Shown here in pieces: positions 1 to 8,826 of a DNA stretch of 64,000 nucleotides. Below the pieces are notes generated by a model. The model was given only the letters and a program-made list of their open reading frames with translations, was not told the origin of the DNA and did no database searches. Positions within the stretch are counted from its first letter, which is position 1; every line of letters begins with the position of its first letter. Made by a program: the position numbers and the translations under genes. The DNA comes from Streptococcus pantholopis (lineage in GTDB: Bacteria; Bacillota; Bacilli; Lactobacillales; Streptococcaceae): positions 1,488,001 to 1,552,000 of the forward strand of contig NZ_CP014699.1 of assembly GCF_001642085.1 (NCBI RefSeq), written 5' to 3'.

Positions 1-929
1 TCATTACGTCCGAGGTCAACCAGCATGCGGTGCTCTGCTGTTTCTTTCGCATCAGCCAGTAAATCCTCGCTAAGTTTCTGGTCTTCTTCGTCATCGCGGC
101 CGCGCGGCCTCGTTCCGGCGATTGGGTTAGTTGTTACAAGATGATCCTTGACCGAAACCAGACTTTCCGGGCTTGCACCGATAATCTGATAACTTCCAAA
201 ATCGTAAAAATAAAGGTAGTTAGACGGATTGGTCACACGTAAATTTCTGTAGTAGTCCAAAGGATCGCCATGAAAATCACTGGAAAAGCGCTGACTCAGC
301 ACACATTGAAACATGTCACCCTGACGGATAAGATCCTTAGCTTTTTTTACCATATTCTCAAATGTTTTACGTTCAAGATGAGCTTTAAACTGTAATTTAT
401 GCAGCTCTTGAGGTGAAAATTCATTCACAGCCTGCTGCTGTAAATCAGCTATCGTTTTTCCTAAGGCGTGACGCATACTATCATGGCTGCGATGGGAATA
501 GATATTGTCTTCCACCACATGAATCACTTCTTTTTTATGGTCAAAAATTAAGTAAGATTCATAAACAAAGAAATGCATGTCCGGCGTCCCGATACTGTCT
601 TTAGGTATTGAACCGATATCTTCGTAAAGAGAAATCATATCATAAGCCATAAAACCGATAGCTCCGCCTGTAAAAGGCAGATAAGCAGGTGTCTTCTGTA
701 CTGTTAACTGGCTTAAAAAATCAAGCGGATCTTGTTCCACAATACTATCATTCAGATAAAGTTTTCCACCTTCATATCTAACTTCATAGACCGGATTATA
801 GGCTATGATAGAAAAACGAGCATTTGTTTTCTCCCGCGGAATACTCTCCAGAATAACTTTATGTTCTCCTTTTAATCGCATATAAGCTAAAATAGGAGTA
901 AGGATATCAGCATTTAAAATCTTTTGCAT
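1..929 (-). CDS. trpE: Anthranilate synthase component I, 3' end outside window
   Basis: Translating the minus strand from the ATG at 929 gives MQKILNADILTPILAYMRLK and continues about 309 codons to the window edge without a stop. The N-terminal TrpE domain and the start of the chorismate-binding domain are visible: motifs MFQCVLSQRF, YFYDFGSYQIIGASPES and NPIAGTRPRGR are typical of TrpE. With TrpG the enzyme makes anthranilate from chorismate and glutamine, the first step of tryptophan synthesis; feedback inhibition by tryptophan is known for the family. The gene follows a T-box leader and its own promoter, so it is probably the first gene of a trp operon running off the left edge. Roughly one third of the protein, including most of the catalytic domain, is missing from view. 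Confidence 0.93.
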   Translation of the reverse strand, partial: MQKILNADILTPILAYMRLKGEHKVILESIPREKTNARFSIIAYNPVYEVRYEGGKLYLNDSIVEQDPLDFLSQLTVQKTPAYLPFTGGAIGFMAYDMISLYEDIGSIPKDSIGTPDMHFFVYESYLIFDHKKEVIHVVEDNIYSHRSHDSMRHALGKTIADLQQQAVNEFSPQELHKLQFKAHLERKTFENMVKKAKDLIRQGDMFQCVLSQRFSSDFHGDPLDYYRNLRVTNPSNYLYFYDFGSYQIIGASPESLVSVKDHLVTTNPIAGTRPRGRDDEEDQKLSEDLLADAKETAEHRMLVDLGRN

Positions 930-1005
930 AAACACCTCTTTTTCAATCATTGTATGCTGCTGACATGCTGCAGCATTTGACCGTTCTACTGCCGGCTGCT
1001 ATCTC

Positions 1006-1262
1006 AAATAAAAAAACCTCACACAGAAAAATCTGTGTGAGGGCGTTTTCAGTCAGTGCAACGCGGTACCACCTCAATTTACGAAAACAAAAATTCGCAA
1101 TCTCACTCTCCTCCAACAAGGAGCTGCACGGTAAGGAGTGCCTGCCTGAAGAACATGTTTTATCTTCAACAATATACCATCAGCCCAATTTCATAAAGAT
1201 CTGCTGCCCGTTCACAGTTCCCACGGACTCCCTGAAAGCACATCCTCATTACTTTTCTGATT
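1006..1262 (-). promoter_or_regulatory. T-box riboswitch leader of trpE, probably Trp-specific
   Basis: Reading the minus strand, the invariant T-box motif GGTGGTACCGCG lies at 1073-1062. It is followed by a terminator made of CCTCACACAG paired with CTGTGTGAGG (1042-1017) and a T-run (1016-1006). The upstream part contains the AGGGAGTCCGTGG and GTGAAC segments typical of stem I. A TGG (Trp) codon at 1187-1185, after GAAAT, is the likely specifier. Uncharged tRNA-Trp should stabilise the antiterminator and allow trpE transcription. The T-box call is firm; the specifier assignment is inference from position and the downstream gene. Confidence 0.93.
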
Positions 1263-1269
1263 GCTAATT

Positions 1270-1297
1270 ATTATACTCTCATTTCCGGAAATGTCAA
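1270..1297 (-). promoter_or_regulatory. sigma-A promoter of the trpE T-box transcript
   Basis: On the minus strand a perfect TTGACA (1297-1292) and TATAAT (1275-1270) are separated by 16 nt, placing the transcript start near 1263, just before stem I of the T-box. Confidence 0.85.
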
Positions 1298-1382
1298 GTG
1301 TTTTTTGCAAATATTCTAAAAATTACAAAACCTTCAGCTTTAATGGCTTCTTTAAAACCAAAAAGGCTGTTCAGACAAATTA

Positions 1383-1413
1383 AAAAAAGTCAGCACAAGA
1401 GTTCTGACCTTTC
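1383..1413 (-). terminator. Probable terminator after the membrane protein gene at 1509
   Basis: On the minus strand AAAGGTCAG and CTGACTTTT can pair around a nine-base loop, followed by a run of seven T. It lies about 95 nt after the stop of the gene ending at 1509. The rest of 1298-1508 shows nothing else I recognise. Confidence 0.55.
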
Positions 1414-1508
1414 TTATTAATTTTCTTTAAATGTCATAGGCCTGATGATAGCGCTGATATCCCTTTTAAGTCATTAACAATAAAGGCCTTGACTCTTTCT
1501 CCTTCTGC

Positions 1509-2678
1509 TTATTCTGCTGTCAGCTTCAGAAACAGCTCCTGCCGTTCCGGCAGAATAAGCTTTTCAAGATGGTTAAACAGTAGCAAGAGCCAGTTAAACG
1601 CCAGCAAGAAGGCCGATATTTCAAATGCAGTCAAAGATAAATAACCAATAAACTGAAAGGCTACTTCTAAAGCAACTAAAACTGCACCGATAAGGTAAGA
1701 AGTGGTAATAAAATCGCGCGTTACCTGCGGTACCAGCCAAGGAACGCTAATAATCAAAAGAATGACAATATAAATCAAATAACCGGCAAAACGTGTATGC
1801 AGATAATGCCAATCTCCATCGTTGGGAAAATAGCCGACAGCGCCTAAATCAACTGCTAAAAGCGTCAGTAAAAGCCGCAGTGCTGTCATTTTCCAGTCTT
1901 TTCCGTAATGATGGCCGAGAGCAACAAAAAGGTAATCAACTAAAGCAATTAAAACAAGAGCGGACAGCATCAAAGTCATATTAAACTGCCAGCTGTTTTG
2001 AGCTGCTTTTGTTCCCAGAAAACTTAGATTAACCTGCCACCAATGTCTGGAGCTGTTAGTAGCCATGGATAATAAAACACCCGTCATCATAATAGCTGTA
2101 AATACTGTAGTCAGCCAAGTCGCTCTGATTTGCTCAGCCAGCTGAGACCATAAAAGGGTAATTGTATAGATCATTACCCCTAAAATAACAGCAGAAGTCA
2201 GCTGATCAAAGGAAGCATCTCTGAAAAGCTGGCCCAGCAGCCAGGAAAACCCTAAGAGGACAACAAATAAAATAGTGGAAAAAGCAAGAATAACAACTGG
2301 CAGCATTCGCCAAAAAATCCGGCTTTTAAGACCGGCCAGAAAGGCTTTGCGGTTGGCAATAAAATTGACTGTAAAAAAAACAGTCGCTAAAAAACCGCCT
2401 CCCACAAGCAAAAAACTGGAGATAGAAAATTCACCATTCAAGGGGACTTGTTTTAGTCCTAATAGGGCAGTCAAGACTAAAAAAATCAGCACTGCAAGAA
2501 TACTAAAGACAATTAAAACCCAGTTAGGCAGGAGCGGCTGACGTTTCACAGACTGTTTTTTGATAAACAATTCCTTGGAATCCCATTCAGCCTTCACTTC
2601 TTCTTTATCATCAAGCTGCAGCTGTTCTGCAATTTCCAAGGGCAATTCTAATTTGTAATGCGTCTCATTTTGCTTCAT
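1509..2678 (-). CDS. Polytopic membrane protein with AbrB-like N-terminal segment, function unknown
   Basis: The chosen ATG (2678) begins MKQNETHYKLELPLEIAEQL and gives 389 residues; an upstream in-frame extension is possible but less likely. Residues 1-45 look like a swapped-hairpin AbrB/MazE-type element (IAEQLQLDDKEEVKAEW). From about residue 50 there are some eight to ten hydrophobic segments, and a conserved-looking YFPNDGDWHYLH stretch between late membrane segments. Similar short AbrB-like heads on membrane domains occur in Firmicutes, but I cannot name the family securely (a DUF998-type domain is possible). A promoter TTTACA-18-TATAAT ends 7 nt before the ATG, so the message may be almost leaderless. 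It is transcribed alone. Confidence 0.6.
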   Translation of the reverse strand: MKQNETHYKLELPLEIAEQLQLDDKEEVKAEWDSKELFIKKQSVKRQPLLPNWVLIVFSILAVLIFLVLTALLGLKQVPLNGEFSISSFLLVGGGFLATVFFTVNFIANRKAFLAGLKSRIFWRMLPVVILAFSTILFVVLLGFSWLLGQLFRDASFDQLTSAVILGVMIYTITLLWSQLAEQIRATWLTTVFTAIMMTGVLLSMATNSSRHWWQVNLSFLGTKAAQNSWQFNMTLMLSALVLIALVDYLFVALGHHYGKDWKMTALRLLLTLLAVDLGAVGYFPNDGDWHYLHTRFAGYLIYIVILLIISVPWLVPQVTRDFITTSYLIGAVLVALEVAFQFIGYLSLTAFEISAFLLAFNWLLLLFNHLEKLILPERQELFLKLTAE

Positions 2679-2805
2679 AGTCCTTATTATAATACCTCTT
2701 GGCAGGATATGTAAAGCTAATAAGACAAAGAAGTCTAAGCCAATCAAAATTTTTTAGAAAAATTTACTAAAAACCAGAGTCATATAAGAATGAGCACCTT
2801 TTTAT

Positions 2806-3402
2806 CTATATCCACTCTTTTTCCTGAGCAATTTTGAGAGCTTCAAATCGGTTGCCTGCCCCCAGTTTATTGAAAATATTGGAAGTGTAGTTGCGTACCG
2901 TCCCATCTGAAAGATAGAGCGCCAGAGAAATCTCCCTGCTGGTTCTCCCTTTGGCAATCAGCCTCAGAATCTTTTGTTCCTGAACACTGAGCGGGTTATC
3001 ATCTGATATAATATTTTCAATCAATTCTGGAGAGTATTCTTTATCTCCATCTAAAACAGTGTGAATAGTCTTCATCAGCTGAGAAATCGAACGGTCTTTG
3101 AGAACATAAGCATCAACTCCAGCCTTTACAGCCCGCTGAAAATAACCGATTCGCTTAAATGTCGTGACAATAATAATCTTCGTATCACTGTTGGCACGCG
3201 CCCATTCTAAAACATCTAAACCACTCTTTTTGGGCATCTCTATATCCAAAATCGCTGCATCCACGGTTTCTTCCTGCAAAACAGCGATTGCTTCTAACCC
3301 ATCCGCCGCCTGAAAAACACGGTCAACATCGTCTTCCATAAGCAGCAGCTGACAGAGAGCATCCCGCAGCATAGACTGATCCTCTGCAACTAATAAATTC
3401 AT
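2806..3402 (-). CDS. NarL/LuxR-family response regulator (DesR-like)
   Basis: A two-domain regulator of 198 residues. The receiver domain (about 1-118) shows acidic residues AED near position 7, the phospho-acceptor Asp53 in AILDIEMP, the T/K positions in IIIVTTF and VLKD. A LuxR-type helix-turn-helix fills 135-198 ([21 protein letters not shown], with a second part [18 protein letters not shown]). Phosphorylation by the neighbouring DesK-like kinase should control DNA binding. It is the last gene of an operon: ABC ATPase, ABC permease, kinase, membrane protein, regulator. Targets are unknown but are likely to include this operon. Confidence 0.9.
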   Translation of the reverse strand: MNLLVAEDQSMLRDALCQLLLMEDDVDRVFQAADGLEAIAVLQEETVDAAILDIEMPKKSGLDVLEWARANSDTKIIIVTTFKRIGYFQRAVKAGVDAYVLKDRSISQLMKTIHTVLDGDKEYSPELIENIISDDNPLSVQEQKILRLIAKGRTSREISLALYLSDGTVRNYTSNIFNKLGAGNRFEALKIAQEKEWI

Positions 3403-3445
3403 TTCAGTGTCTCCTCTCTTTTAGGCAATCCTTGACCCCTTCCCT

Positions 3446-4045
3446 TTACTTATAAGGCATACCAAATTTTTCAGCTGTTTTTCTGTAAACTGATAATAGG
3501 TAAAAGCCATAAATCAATGTCGCACAAGCGCCGCCGATACCAGCTACAGACCACAGCACATACCAGCGCATATCAGACACAAAGGCGAGATAGATTGCTG
3601 ATAAAGCAGATAGAATCGGGAAAGGTGCTACAAAATAATCAATAGTTCTGTTCATAATTTTCGCCTGCGGAATAAAGTGCAAACCGATTATCAGTGTTAC
3701 TGTTGGAAAAATAAATGAGTGCAAGCCAAAATATGCCAAAATCAGTCCGGACATCCAAACACCAGTATAAGTCACAGCACTTAAGAGCCCCATCTGCTTT
3801 TTAATCCTCTGGCCTTCCAAACTTTCAAAAACCTCAAAACGGTTGGCATGCTTTATATTCCTTAAACTCATGCAAGCAATATAAACACTGCAGACAGCTG
3901 CTAAAGCAAATATAAGCCATCCAATCAGACCCCAAGCTATACCAAAAAACAAAGAATAAATCAGTGTAAAAAAGGCCATTAAGAAACCATAAGGGGCAAT
4001 GCTTTGCGCCGCTTCCCCATAAAACTTTTGCTGCTCTTTTTCCAT
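3446..4045 (-). CDS. Five-to-six-span membrane protein in the two-component/ABC operon
   Basis: 199 residues starting MEKEQQKFYGEAAQSIAPYG behind a GAGAGGAAA ribosome-binding site. Hydrophobic segments lie at about 18-35, 38-58, 90-108, 110-128, 138-155 and 160-182, so most of the protein is membrane embedded with a basic inner loop (RIKKQMG). I do not recognise the family. It lies between the kinase (108 nt upstream) and the response regulator (44 nt downstream) on the same strand. That placement suggests an accessory role in sensing or in the ABC exporter, which is inference from context only. Confidence 0.7.
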   Translation of the reverse strand: MEKEQQKFYGEAAQSIAPYGFLMAFFTLIYSLFFGIAWGLIGWLIFALAAVCSVYIACMSLRNIKHANRFEVFESLEGQRIKKQMGLLSAVTYTGVWMSGLILAYFGLHSFIFPTVTLIIGLHFIPQAKIMNRTIDYFVAPFPILSALSAIYLAFVSDMRWYVLWSVAGIGGACATLIYGFYLLSVYRKTAEKFGMPYK

Positions 4046-4153
4046 AAATTTCCTCTCTAACTATAGCTCAGTCAAAAATTCTTATACAGCTGTTCAGGCT
4101 AAACAAAACTTTACTCTAGATAAAGCATTCACTAAACACTTTGACGTATAGGT

Positions 4154-5257
4154 TCACAGCTTTGAATCTGATTCTGCTAAGCTGACTCTGATAACTGTCG
4201 GACTGCGGCGTGAGACAATCTCAGCCTTACCACTTACTAACTGCAGACGTTCCTTGATAGACTGAAGTTCCTGTCCTGTTAACTGCTTGAAACCACAGCC
4301 ATCATCGCTCACTTCAATCACAATTCTGTCCTGATGTGTTTTTAGTTTAATATGGCAGTTCTGAGCTCGTTTGGCATGTTTGACAACATTAGTTGTCAAT
4401 TCACGCAGAATCATTGTAGCACTGGACTGGACAACAGGCGTCAGTGTTTTTAAATCCAGCTGCTGATCTACTGTCAGCTTAATATCTGAAAAACTAAACA
4501 TTTCAGAAATAGCAGCCAATTCTTCCTCTATTGTACGGTATTTAAGATTGTCTACCAGACTGCGGACCTCTTTCATCGCATCTTTACTGATTTGATGAAG
4601 CTCAGTCAGTTCTTTGCGGACCGATTCCATCTTAGTCTGGTCTAATTGTTTCAGCGCCAGCTCTGTCTTGAGCGTCATCATGGCAAAGGTATGCCCCAGT
4701 GTATCATGCAAGTCGCGTCCAATACGATTACGCTCATTTTCGGCAGCCAAAAGATTAATATACTGATTTTGTCTGTAAACTTCGGCTTGAAGATCGCTTT
4801 CAAAACGGATTCGATTCTGGGAATAATGTAAGATAAGGATAAAGGCTGGGATTACTATAACCACAATCTGACCGATAGGGCTTGTAACTCGAAAAAAACA
4901 ATAGAGGCTGACTCCAATGGTTTCAATTAGGAAGCTAATGCTCCGGTAACTTTTGACGCTGTCACGAAAACGCCAAATCAAAAGATTGCTTTGAAAAAAG
5001 AGATACCACATCATTGACGGTTCAACCAAACAGGTCATTAAGACAATATAAGCCATCGTACAAAACCAAAGAGCCGCAATTGTCTTTCGATAGATACCCT
5101 TGATATGAATCAATGCGATATAGGCAAGAGCAAAAACAAAGGTAAGAGGAACCGTCCACAAGGGATAGTTAAACCAGAAAATACCGCCCAGTGGATAAAC
5201 CAGAAAGATAAGGGCTGCATAAAAAAGAATATCATTTTTCTGATAACCATTAAACAT
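4154..5257 (-). CDS. Sensor histidine kinase, HisKA_3/DesK type
   Basis: 367 residues. Several transmembrane segments occupy roughly 10-145 with no large external loop, so it is an intramembrane-sensing kinase. The dimerisation domain has the HisKA_3 signature NERNRIGRDLHDTLGHTF with the phospho-acceptor near His184. The ATPase domain follows, with an N-box-like region ILRELTTNVVKHAKRA and the G-box VSDDGCGF. The start ATG overlaps the stop of the permease gene by one base (TGATG), implying translational coupling to the exporter. The arrangement ABC exporter plus DesK-like kinase plus NarL regulator is common in streptococci for envelope stress or peptide sensing; the signal here is unknown. 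Confidence 0.9.
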   Translation of the reverse strand: MFNGYQKNDILFYAALIFLVYPLGGIFWFNYPLWTVPLTFVFALAYIALIHIKGIYRKTIAALWFCTMAYIVLMTCLVEPSMMWYLFFQSNLLIWRFRDSVKSYRSISFLIETIGVSLYCFFRVTSPIGQIVVIVIPAFILILHYSQNRIRFESDLQAEVYRQNQYINLLAAENERNRIGRDLHDTLGHTFAMMTLKTELALKQLDQTKMESVRKELTELHQISKDAMKEVRSLVDNLKYRTIEEELAAISEMFSFSDIKLTVDQQLDLKTLTPVVQSSATMILRELTTNVVKHAKRAQNCHIKLKTHQDRIVIEVSDDGCGFKQLTGQELQSIKERLQLVSGKAEIVSRRSPTVIRVSLAESDSKL

Positions 5258-6003
5258 CAGTTCACCTCAAGACGCTTTCCAATTACCAAAGCAAGCAGAA
5301 GGACTCCTCCTGCGTAGCCCAGCAGTACCAGCTGAGATGCCAAAGAGAAATTTCCGTCAAAATAAGACAGCAAAAGATGATTAAGATGATAGGTCGGAGT
5401 CATTTTAGCCAATTCTTGCATAAAAGCCGGAAAACTTGTAATCGGCATCCAAAGTCCCCCCAGCACCGCTGATCCCATATAAACAATATTAGCAACAACC
5501 GATAAGGTCTGAGTCGATTTAATATGCGCAAAAAGAGCACCGAAAGGCATAAAACAAATAGCACCGGTAAACAGTAGACCTGCTGAGATTAACCAATCCA
5601 TCACAGGCATATTAACACCCTTAACAAAATGCCCAACCGCAAAAACAATCATAATGGCCAAAACGAAATGAACCAGCACAGCAAAAATTTTGCTGAAATA
5701 ATACTGCCACATAGGAACCGGGCTGTGCTGAATCATTTTGAAGCGATGGCCTGCCTTATCTTCCTGAAAAGCAAAAGGCAGAGAATAAAAAGCAAAACTC
5801 AGGCTTGAAAAAGCCGTCATCTGCAGCATGTAGCGCTGAGTCAATAGGGCAGTCATTCCCTCAGGCATACTGTCATCGCTGGCCCAGATAGTGCTAAAAA
5901 GCAAAAAGAAAGCAACTGGCAAACCGATTCCCATAAACAGATTAGACAAAGAACGTTTATTAATCAGATATTCCTGATATAAAAGAGCTTTAAAAGTTTT
6001 CAT
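5257..6003 (-). CDS. ABC-2 type transporter permease
   Basis: 248 residues from the ATG at 6003 (MKTFKALLYQEYLINKRSLS), chosen because a GAGGA site lies six bases upstream; a longer reading from 6030 would cover the ribosome-binding site. Six hydrophobic segments follow the ABC-2 plan, including the signature-like region SAVLGGLWMPITSFPAFMQE before the last spans. It should form the membrane part of an exporter with the ATPase gene upstream. The two genes are separated by about 290 bp occupied by two copies of the interspersed repeat, so the original operon spacing has been expanded by insertion. Confidence 0.88.
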   Translation of the reverse strand: MKTFKALLYQEYLINKRSLSNLFMGIGLPVAFFLLFSTIWASDDSMPEGMTALLTQRYMLQMTAFSSLSFAFYSLPFAFQEDKAGHRFKMIQHSPVPMWQYYFSKIFAVLVHFVLAIMIVFAVGHFVKGVNMPVMDWLISAGLLFTGAICFMPFGALFAHIKSTQTLSVVANIVYMGSAVLGGLWMPITSFPAFMQELAKMTPTYHLNHLLLSYFDGNFSLASQLVLLGYAGGVLLLALVIGKRLEVN

Positions 6004-6018
6004 ATCAATCCTCCTCAC

Positions 6019-6245
6019 AACAAGATACAAAACCAGTTAAAAAATCCGTATGAAAAAGGCGGTGGCAAGTGATGCTGGCATCACGCTGACAGCCATCTTT
6101 TTCACTAGGATTTTAGGCCGTGTTCAATTCCAACAAGATACAAAGACCGTTAAGAAGGCAAAGAGAAAATAGGAGCCTAACCGCCTAGTCACTAAAGATT
6201 CAAGGAAAAGCTATCTTTTTTGCAAAGAGCTTAAGCCTAAGTCAT
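6019..6245 (+). repeat. Two tandem copies of the BOX-like interspersed repeat
   Basis: Copy one (about 6019-6130) starts AAGATACAAAA, contains AAATCCGTATGAAAA, an inner hairpin GTGATG/CATCAC (6069-6074 and 6079-6084) and ends CTAGGATTTTAGGCCGTGTT. Copy two (about 6131-6245) has the same head but a different inner stem and a TTTTTTGCAAAGAGC tail. Both lie in the spacer between the exporter ATPase and permease genes; copy one begins right behind the permease ribosome-binding site. Confidence 0.85.
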
Positions 6246-6292
6246 AAGACAGTAGAAATGCAGAATGAGCTGCCAGAGACTAAGCAACCGTT

Positions 6293-7189
6293 TTAAGAAT
6301 AGACCGAGTTTCTCTTCTCTGCTTCATTTTCAAAAATACTGTCAAGTAAGGTACGGTTTGTCATCTCAATATCATCAACAGAACAGCCTGCCTGCTGCAA
6401 AAGATCCCAAATAAGCTGCGGCTGCTTGGTCGTAAACGAGATAACATCTGTTTTTTTCACTAAATCCCAGATAGGCTGATCTTTAACGAGAGAAAGATAG
6501 ACAGCAGGCAGGGTAAAAATTTTTTCTTTTTCCTCAGTCCGCATCAAATGAGGTGTTGTATCACGCAGCAATTCCCCCTCGTGCAGTACTAAAATACGGT
6601 CGGCCGTGTGTTCTACTTCTTCGATATAATGACTGGAGTAAATAATTGTTTTTCCATCTTTTTTTAACTTGTCCACAATTTCCCAAAAATATTTCCGAGT
6701 CCCTGTATCCATACCAGCTGTCGGTTCATCTAAAAAAATGATATCCGGCTGCCCTACAAGCACTTGAACAAAAGCCAGTAAACGGCGCTGCCCGCCCGAT
6801 AACTTGTCAGCAAATTGATTTTTTTGCGAATCCGTGAAATTCAGTAAATCAAAAACAGCCTGATCAGACAGCGGATTAGTGTAAATGGCTCTTTGAAAAC
6901 TCAGCAACTCAGCGACCTTCATTTTTTGTTCAGTCAAATTGTCCTGAAACAAAACAGCCACTCTTTCCTTTAATTCCTGAGCCCGTGCAGGCTTGTTTAA
7001 TATGGAAATACTGCCTTCAGTCGGGAGATAGTCCCCTAGAAGGCAGGTCAGCAAAACGGTCTTCCCAGAGCCATTCGGGCCGATTAGCGCTAAACATTCT
7101 CCTTGCTGAACAGTAAATGAAATATCCTTAAGCACCTGTTTGCTCTTAAATTTTTTAGACAGGTGAGACACCTCAATAACCGTAACCAT
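6293..7189 (-). CDS. ABC transporter ATP-binding protein
   Basis: 298 residues from the ATG at 7189 (MVTVIEVSHLSKKFKSKQVL), with a GAGGAG site upstream. Walker A is GPNGSGKT at 37-44, the signature LSGGQRRLLAF and Walker B DIIFLDEPTAG follow, then the H-loop SSHYIEE. Length and the extra C-terminal 80 residues match drug or lantibiotic-type ABC-2 exporter ATPases. It pairs with the permease downstream and is the first gene of the kinase/regulator operon. Its own upstream region is filled by interspersed repeats, so promoter position is unclear. Confidence 0.92.
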   Translation of the reverse strand: MVTVIEVSHLSKKFKSKQVLKDISFTVQQGECLALIGPNGSGKTVLLTCLLGDYLPTEGSISILNKPARAQELKERVAVLFQDNLTEQKMKVAELLSFQRAIYTNPLSDQAVFDLLNFTDSQKNQFADKLSGGQRRLLAFVQVLVGQPDIIFLDEPTAGMDTGTRKYFWEIVDKLKKDGKTIIYSSHYIEEVEHTADRILVLHEGELLRDTTPHLMRTEEKEKIFTLPAVYLSLVKDQPIWDLVKKTDVISFTTKQPQLIWDLLQQAGCSVDDIEMTNRTLLDSIFENEAEKRNSVYS

Positions 7190-7202
7190 ACAACTCCTCC
7201 TC

Positions 7203-7765
7203 GTAAGATACACAGGTCGTTAAAAATGCAAAAGGAAAATGGCGGTAAGCCAGAAATCTTTGATTTCGTAGGCGCACCCCTGCCAGAACGACTAGGAAGG
7301 TGCGGCAGGCTGTAAAGACTGCAAAGCTTTCAGACGTTTACGGCTGACGGTAAGCCAGAAATCTTTGATTTCGCAGACGCCCCCCTGCCAGAACGACTAG
7401 GGAGTGGGACAGAACCCCAGACCACAAAGTTCCTTGTCCCACCCCCGCAAGGCCTAGTAGGCAATTTAAATAAAGTGCCAGTAGGCTACTGCGTCTTGCA
7501 CATAAGACTATAACAAACATTAAGGCCTATTTTTAAAATCGTCCTTCAGACGTCTACGGCTGCCTTGCTGTGAAGGCAGTTCTATATTTGATTATGCTTT
7601 TTCCCGCAGCGTTTATGCTATGTTCAATTCACAAGATACAAAGCCCGTTTAAAAGAGCAAAGCAAAAATAGGAGCCTGACCGATGAGTCACTAAAGACTC
7701 AAGGGAGGGCTGTCTTTTTTGCACAGCTCTTAGGGCGTGTTCAGTTCAAGATAGAAAGGCCATAT
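7203..7765 (+). repeat. BOX-like repeats: composite copy, simple copy and partial head
   Basis: The composite copy (about 7203-7630) starts AAGATACACAGGTCGT just behind the ribosome-binding site of the ATPase gene. It holds two central modules with the GAAATC-TTT-GATTTC hairpin and ends GCGTTTATGCTATGTTCAATT. A further element of about 146 bp is nested in its second module (7401-7546). A simple copy (about 7631-7747) carries the inner stem GAGTC/GACTC and AAGAGC/GCTCTT ends. A partial head follows to about 7765. From there to 7922 I see no gene. Confidence 0.82.
7401..7546 (+). repeat. Nested GGAGTGGGACA element, copy 1
   Basis: Starts GGAGTGGGACAGAACCCC and ends TTTTTAAAATCGTCCTT. The same sequence occurs inverted at 11834-11997, also inside a central module of the BOX-like repeat and at the same point (after GAACGACTAG). 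Internal short palindromes such as CCTACTGGCAC versus GTGCCAGTAGG suggest a fold. No coding potential beyond repeat-derived reading frames. Confidence 0.7.
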
Positions 7766-7922
7766 CAAAACAAAGTAACAAATCAGATTTGTGCAGCAGC
7801 TTTCATTTCAGTTCCTGCTTTGCTTTAATGTTATTATATCCTAATTCTGATAGAAGTGTTAGCCCTTTATGTCATGACAGCAAATGACATTTGTCATTTT
7901 TTACTGCCGAAATCTGCTTTTC

Positions 7923-8150
7923 TCACTGATTTGCTACTTGAAATACTGCACTTAGTACAGCAAGGCAGCCGACAAGCAGGCAAATTAGCGCTGTTAATCT
8001 GCGGTCTTTCTTTTCTTTTTTCCCCAAAAAAAGCAAGTATATCCCTGTTATTATGACAAGCAAAATTCCAAGAATTAAGTTCAAAAAACGGAGTGAAGCA
8101 GAAATACTTTCCAACCCATTGTCTACTAGATTTTCTATTTTATTTTCCAT
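7923..8150 (-). CDS. Small two-span membrane protein
   Basis: 75 residues, MENKIENLVDNGLESISASL then two hydrophobic segments (about 23-41 and 52-71) separated by a highly charged loop LGKKEKKDRR. A GGAGG site lies seven bases before the ATG. The start overlaps the stop of the preceding membrane gene (TAATG), so they were co-translated. I do not recognise the family. The upstream partner is broken by stops, so this protein may be the surviving part of a decayed locus. Confidence 0.55.
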   Translation of the reverse strand: MENKIENLVDNGLESISASLRFLNLILGILLVIITGIYLLFLGKKEKKDRRLTALICLLVGCLAVLSAVFQVANQ

Positions 8151-8710
8151 TAAACAACCTCCATAGTATTGACTTTTTGCACTAAAAAGATTAGGAAAAC
8201 AGTACTAATTATCAGCATAAAAAAGGTTAAAAATATAATGATTGTACTATTAGGAGTTAGATTAAAAACAAGATTACAGAAGATGGACGAAAGTATGACA
8301 GCACTAATAATGGCTGTCGGTATTGATTTTTTAGGAAAAGCAATACTACAGGCAATCAGGCCAATACTGCTGGCATTTAAAGCTTGCAAAACAGTTACCA
8401 CCGCAATATCTGTAATGATAGACGCTATTACTTCTCCGATCAGCAAATGAAAACTGTTTTCAATAATAGCAAATAAGGAAAACATTAAAAAACTGCTGGT
8501 AATCATTGCAAAAAAAGTAAAACTGCTGACCAAACTGAAAGCATTAGTGCTGGCAGCTTTACAAACAGTTTCAAATCTTAAGTTCCTAATATTTCCAGTT
8601 TTAAATGGATATACTCTATTTAAGAGCGATAGAGAGTTTCAACTTAGTTAGGCTTTAGGAATAAATTTTGATTTGCAAGTTAGTGAAAAAATCATTTTCT
8701 TCGAAGTCAC
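8150..8710 (-). pseudogene. Decayed membrane protein gene with two in-frame stops
   Basis: A GTG at 8710 with AAAGGAG seven bases upstream opens a frame reading 20 codons (ending KFIPKA), then TAA (8650-8648), two codons, TGA (8641-8639). It then runs uninterrupted for about 160 codons to 8150. The post-stop part (RVYPFKTGNIRNLRFETVCK and four to five hydrophobic segments) reads as protein well upstream of its first possible start, a TTG at 8533. This suggests a once longer membrane protein, possibly an ABC-2-like permease, now interrupted. Whether the TTG still initiates a 127-residue remnant is open. Confidence 0.55.
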
Positions 8711-8752
8711 ACTACGTCTCCTTTTGTTTTTCTTCTTTTTTGCACTAAAGGC

Positions 8753-8781
8753 TTGCCATTGAAAAAATTTTTTGATATACT
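8753..8781 (+). promoter_or_regulatory. Promoter of the histidine-triad/LRR lipoprotein gene
   Basis: TTGCCA (8753-8758), 17 nt, TATACT (8776-8781). The last base of the -10 overlaps the first AdcR-type operator. Confidence 0.8.
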
Positions 8782-8807
8782 TAACCAGTTAATAATTAAC
8801 TAGTTAA
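8781..8807 (+). promoter_or_regulatory. Two AdcR-type zinc operators
   Basis: TTAACCAGTTAA (8781-8792) and TTAACTAGTTAA (8796-8807) both match the streptococcal AdcR consensus TTAACYRGTTAA without mismatch. Their centres are 15 bp apart, and they lie on the transcription start region between the -10 and the AGGAGG site. Zinc-bound AdcR would block this promoter, so the lipoprotein should be made under zinc limitation. Confidence 0.88.
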
Positions 8808-8826
8808 GTATCTTAGGAGGTTTTTT

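Noticed and set aside
950..1267. A 105-codon frame on the plus strand
   Set aside because: It is antisense to the trpE T-box leader, whose conserved elements explain the sequence.
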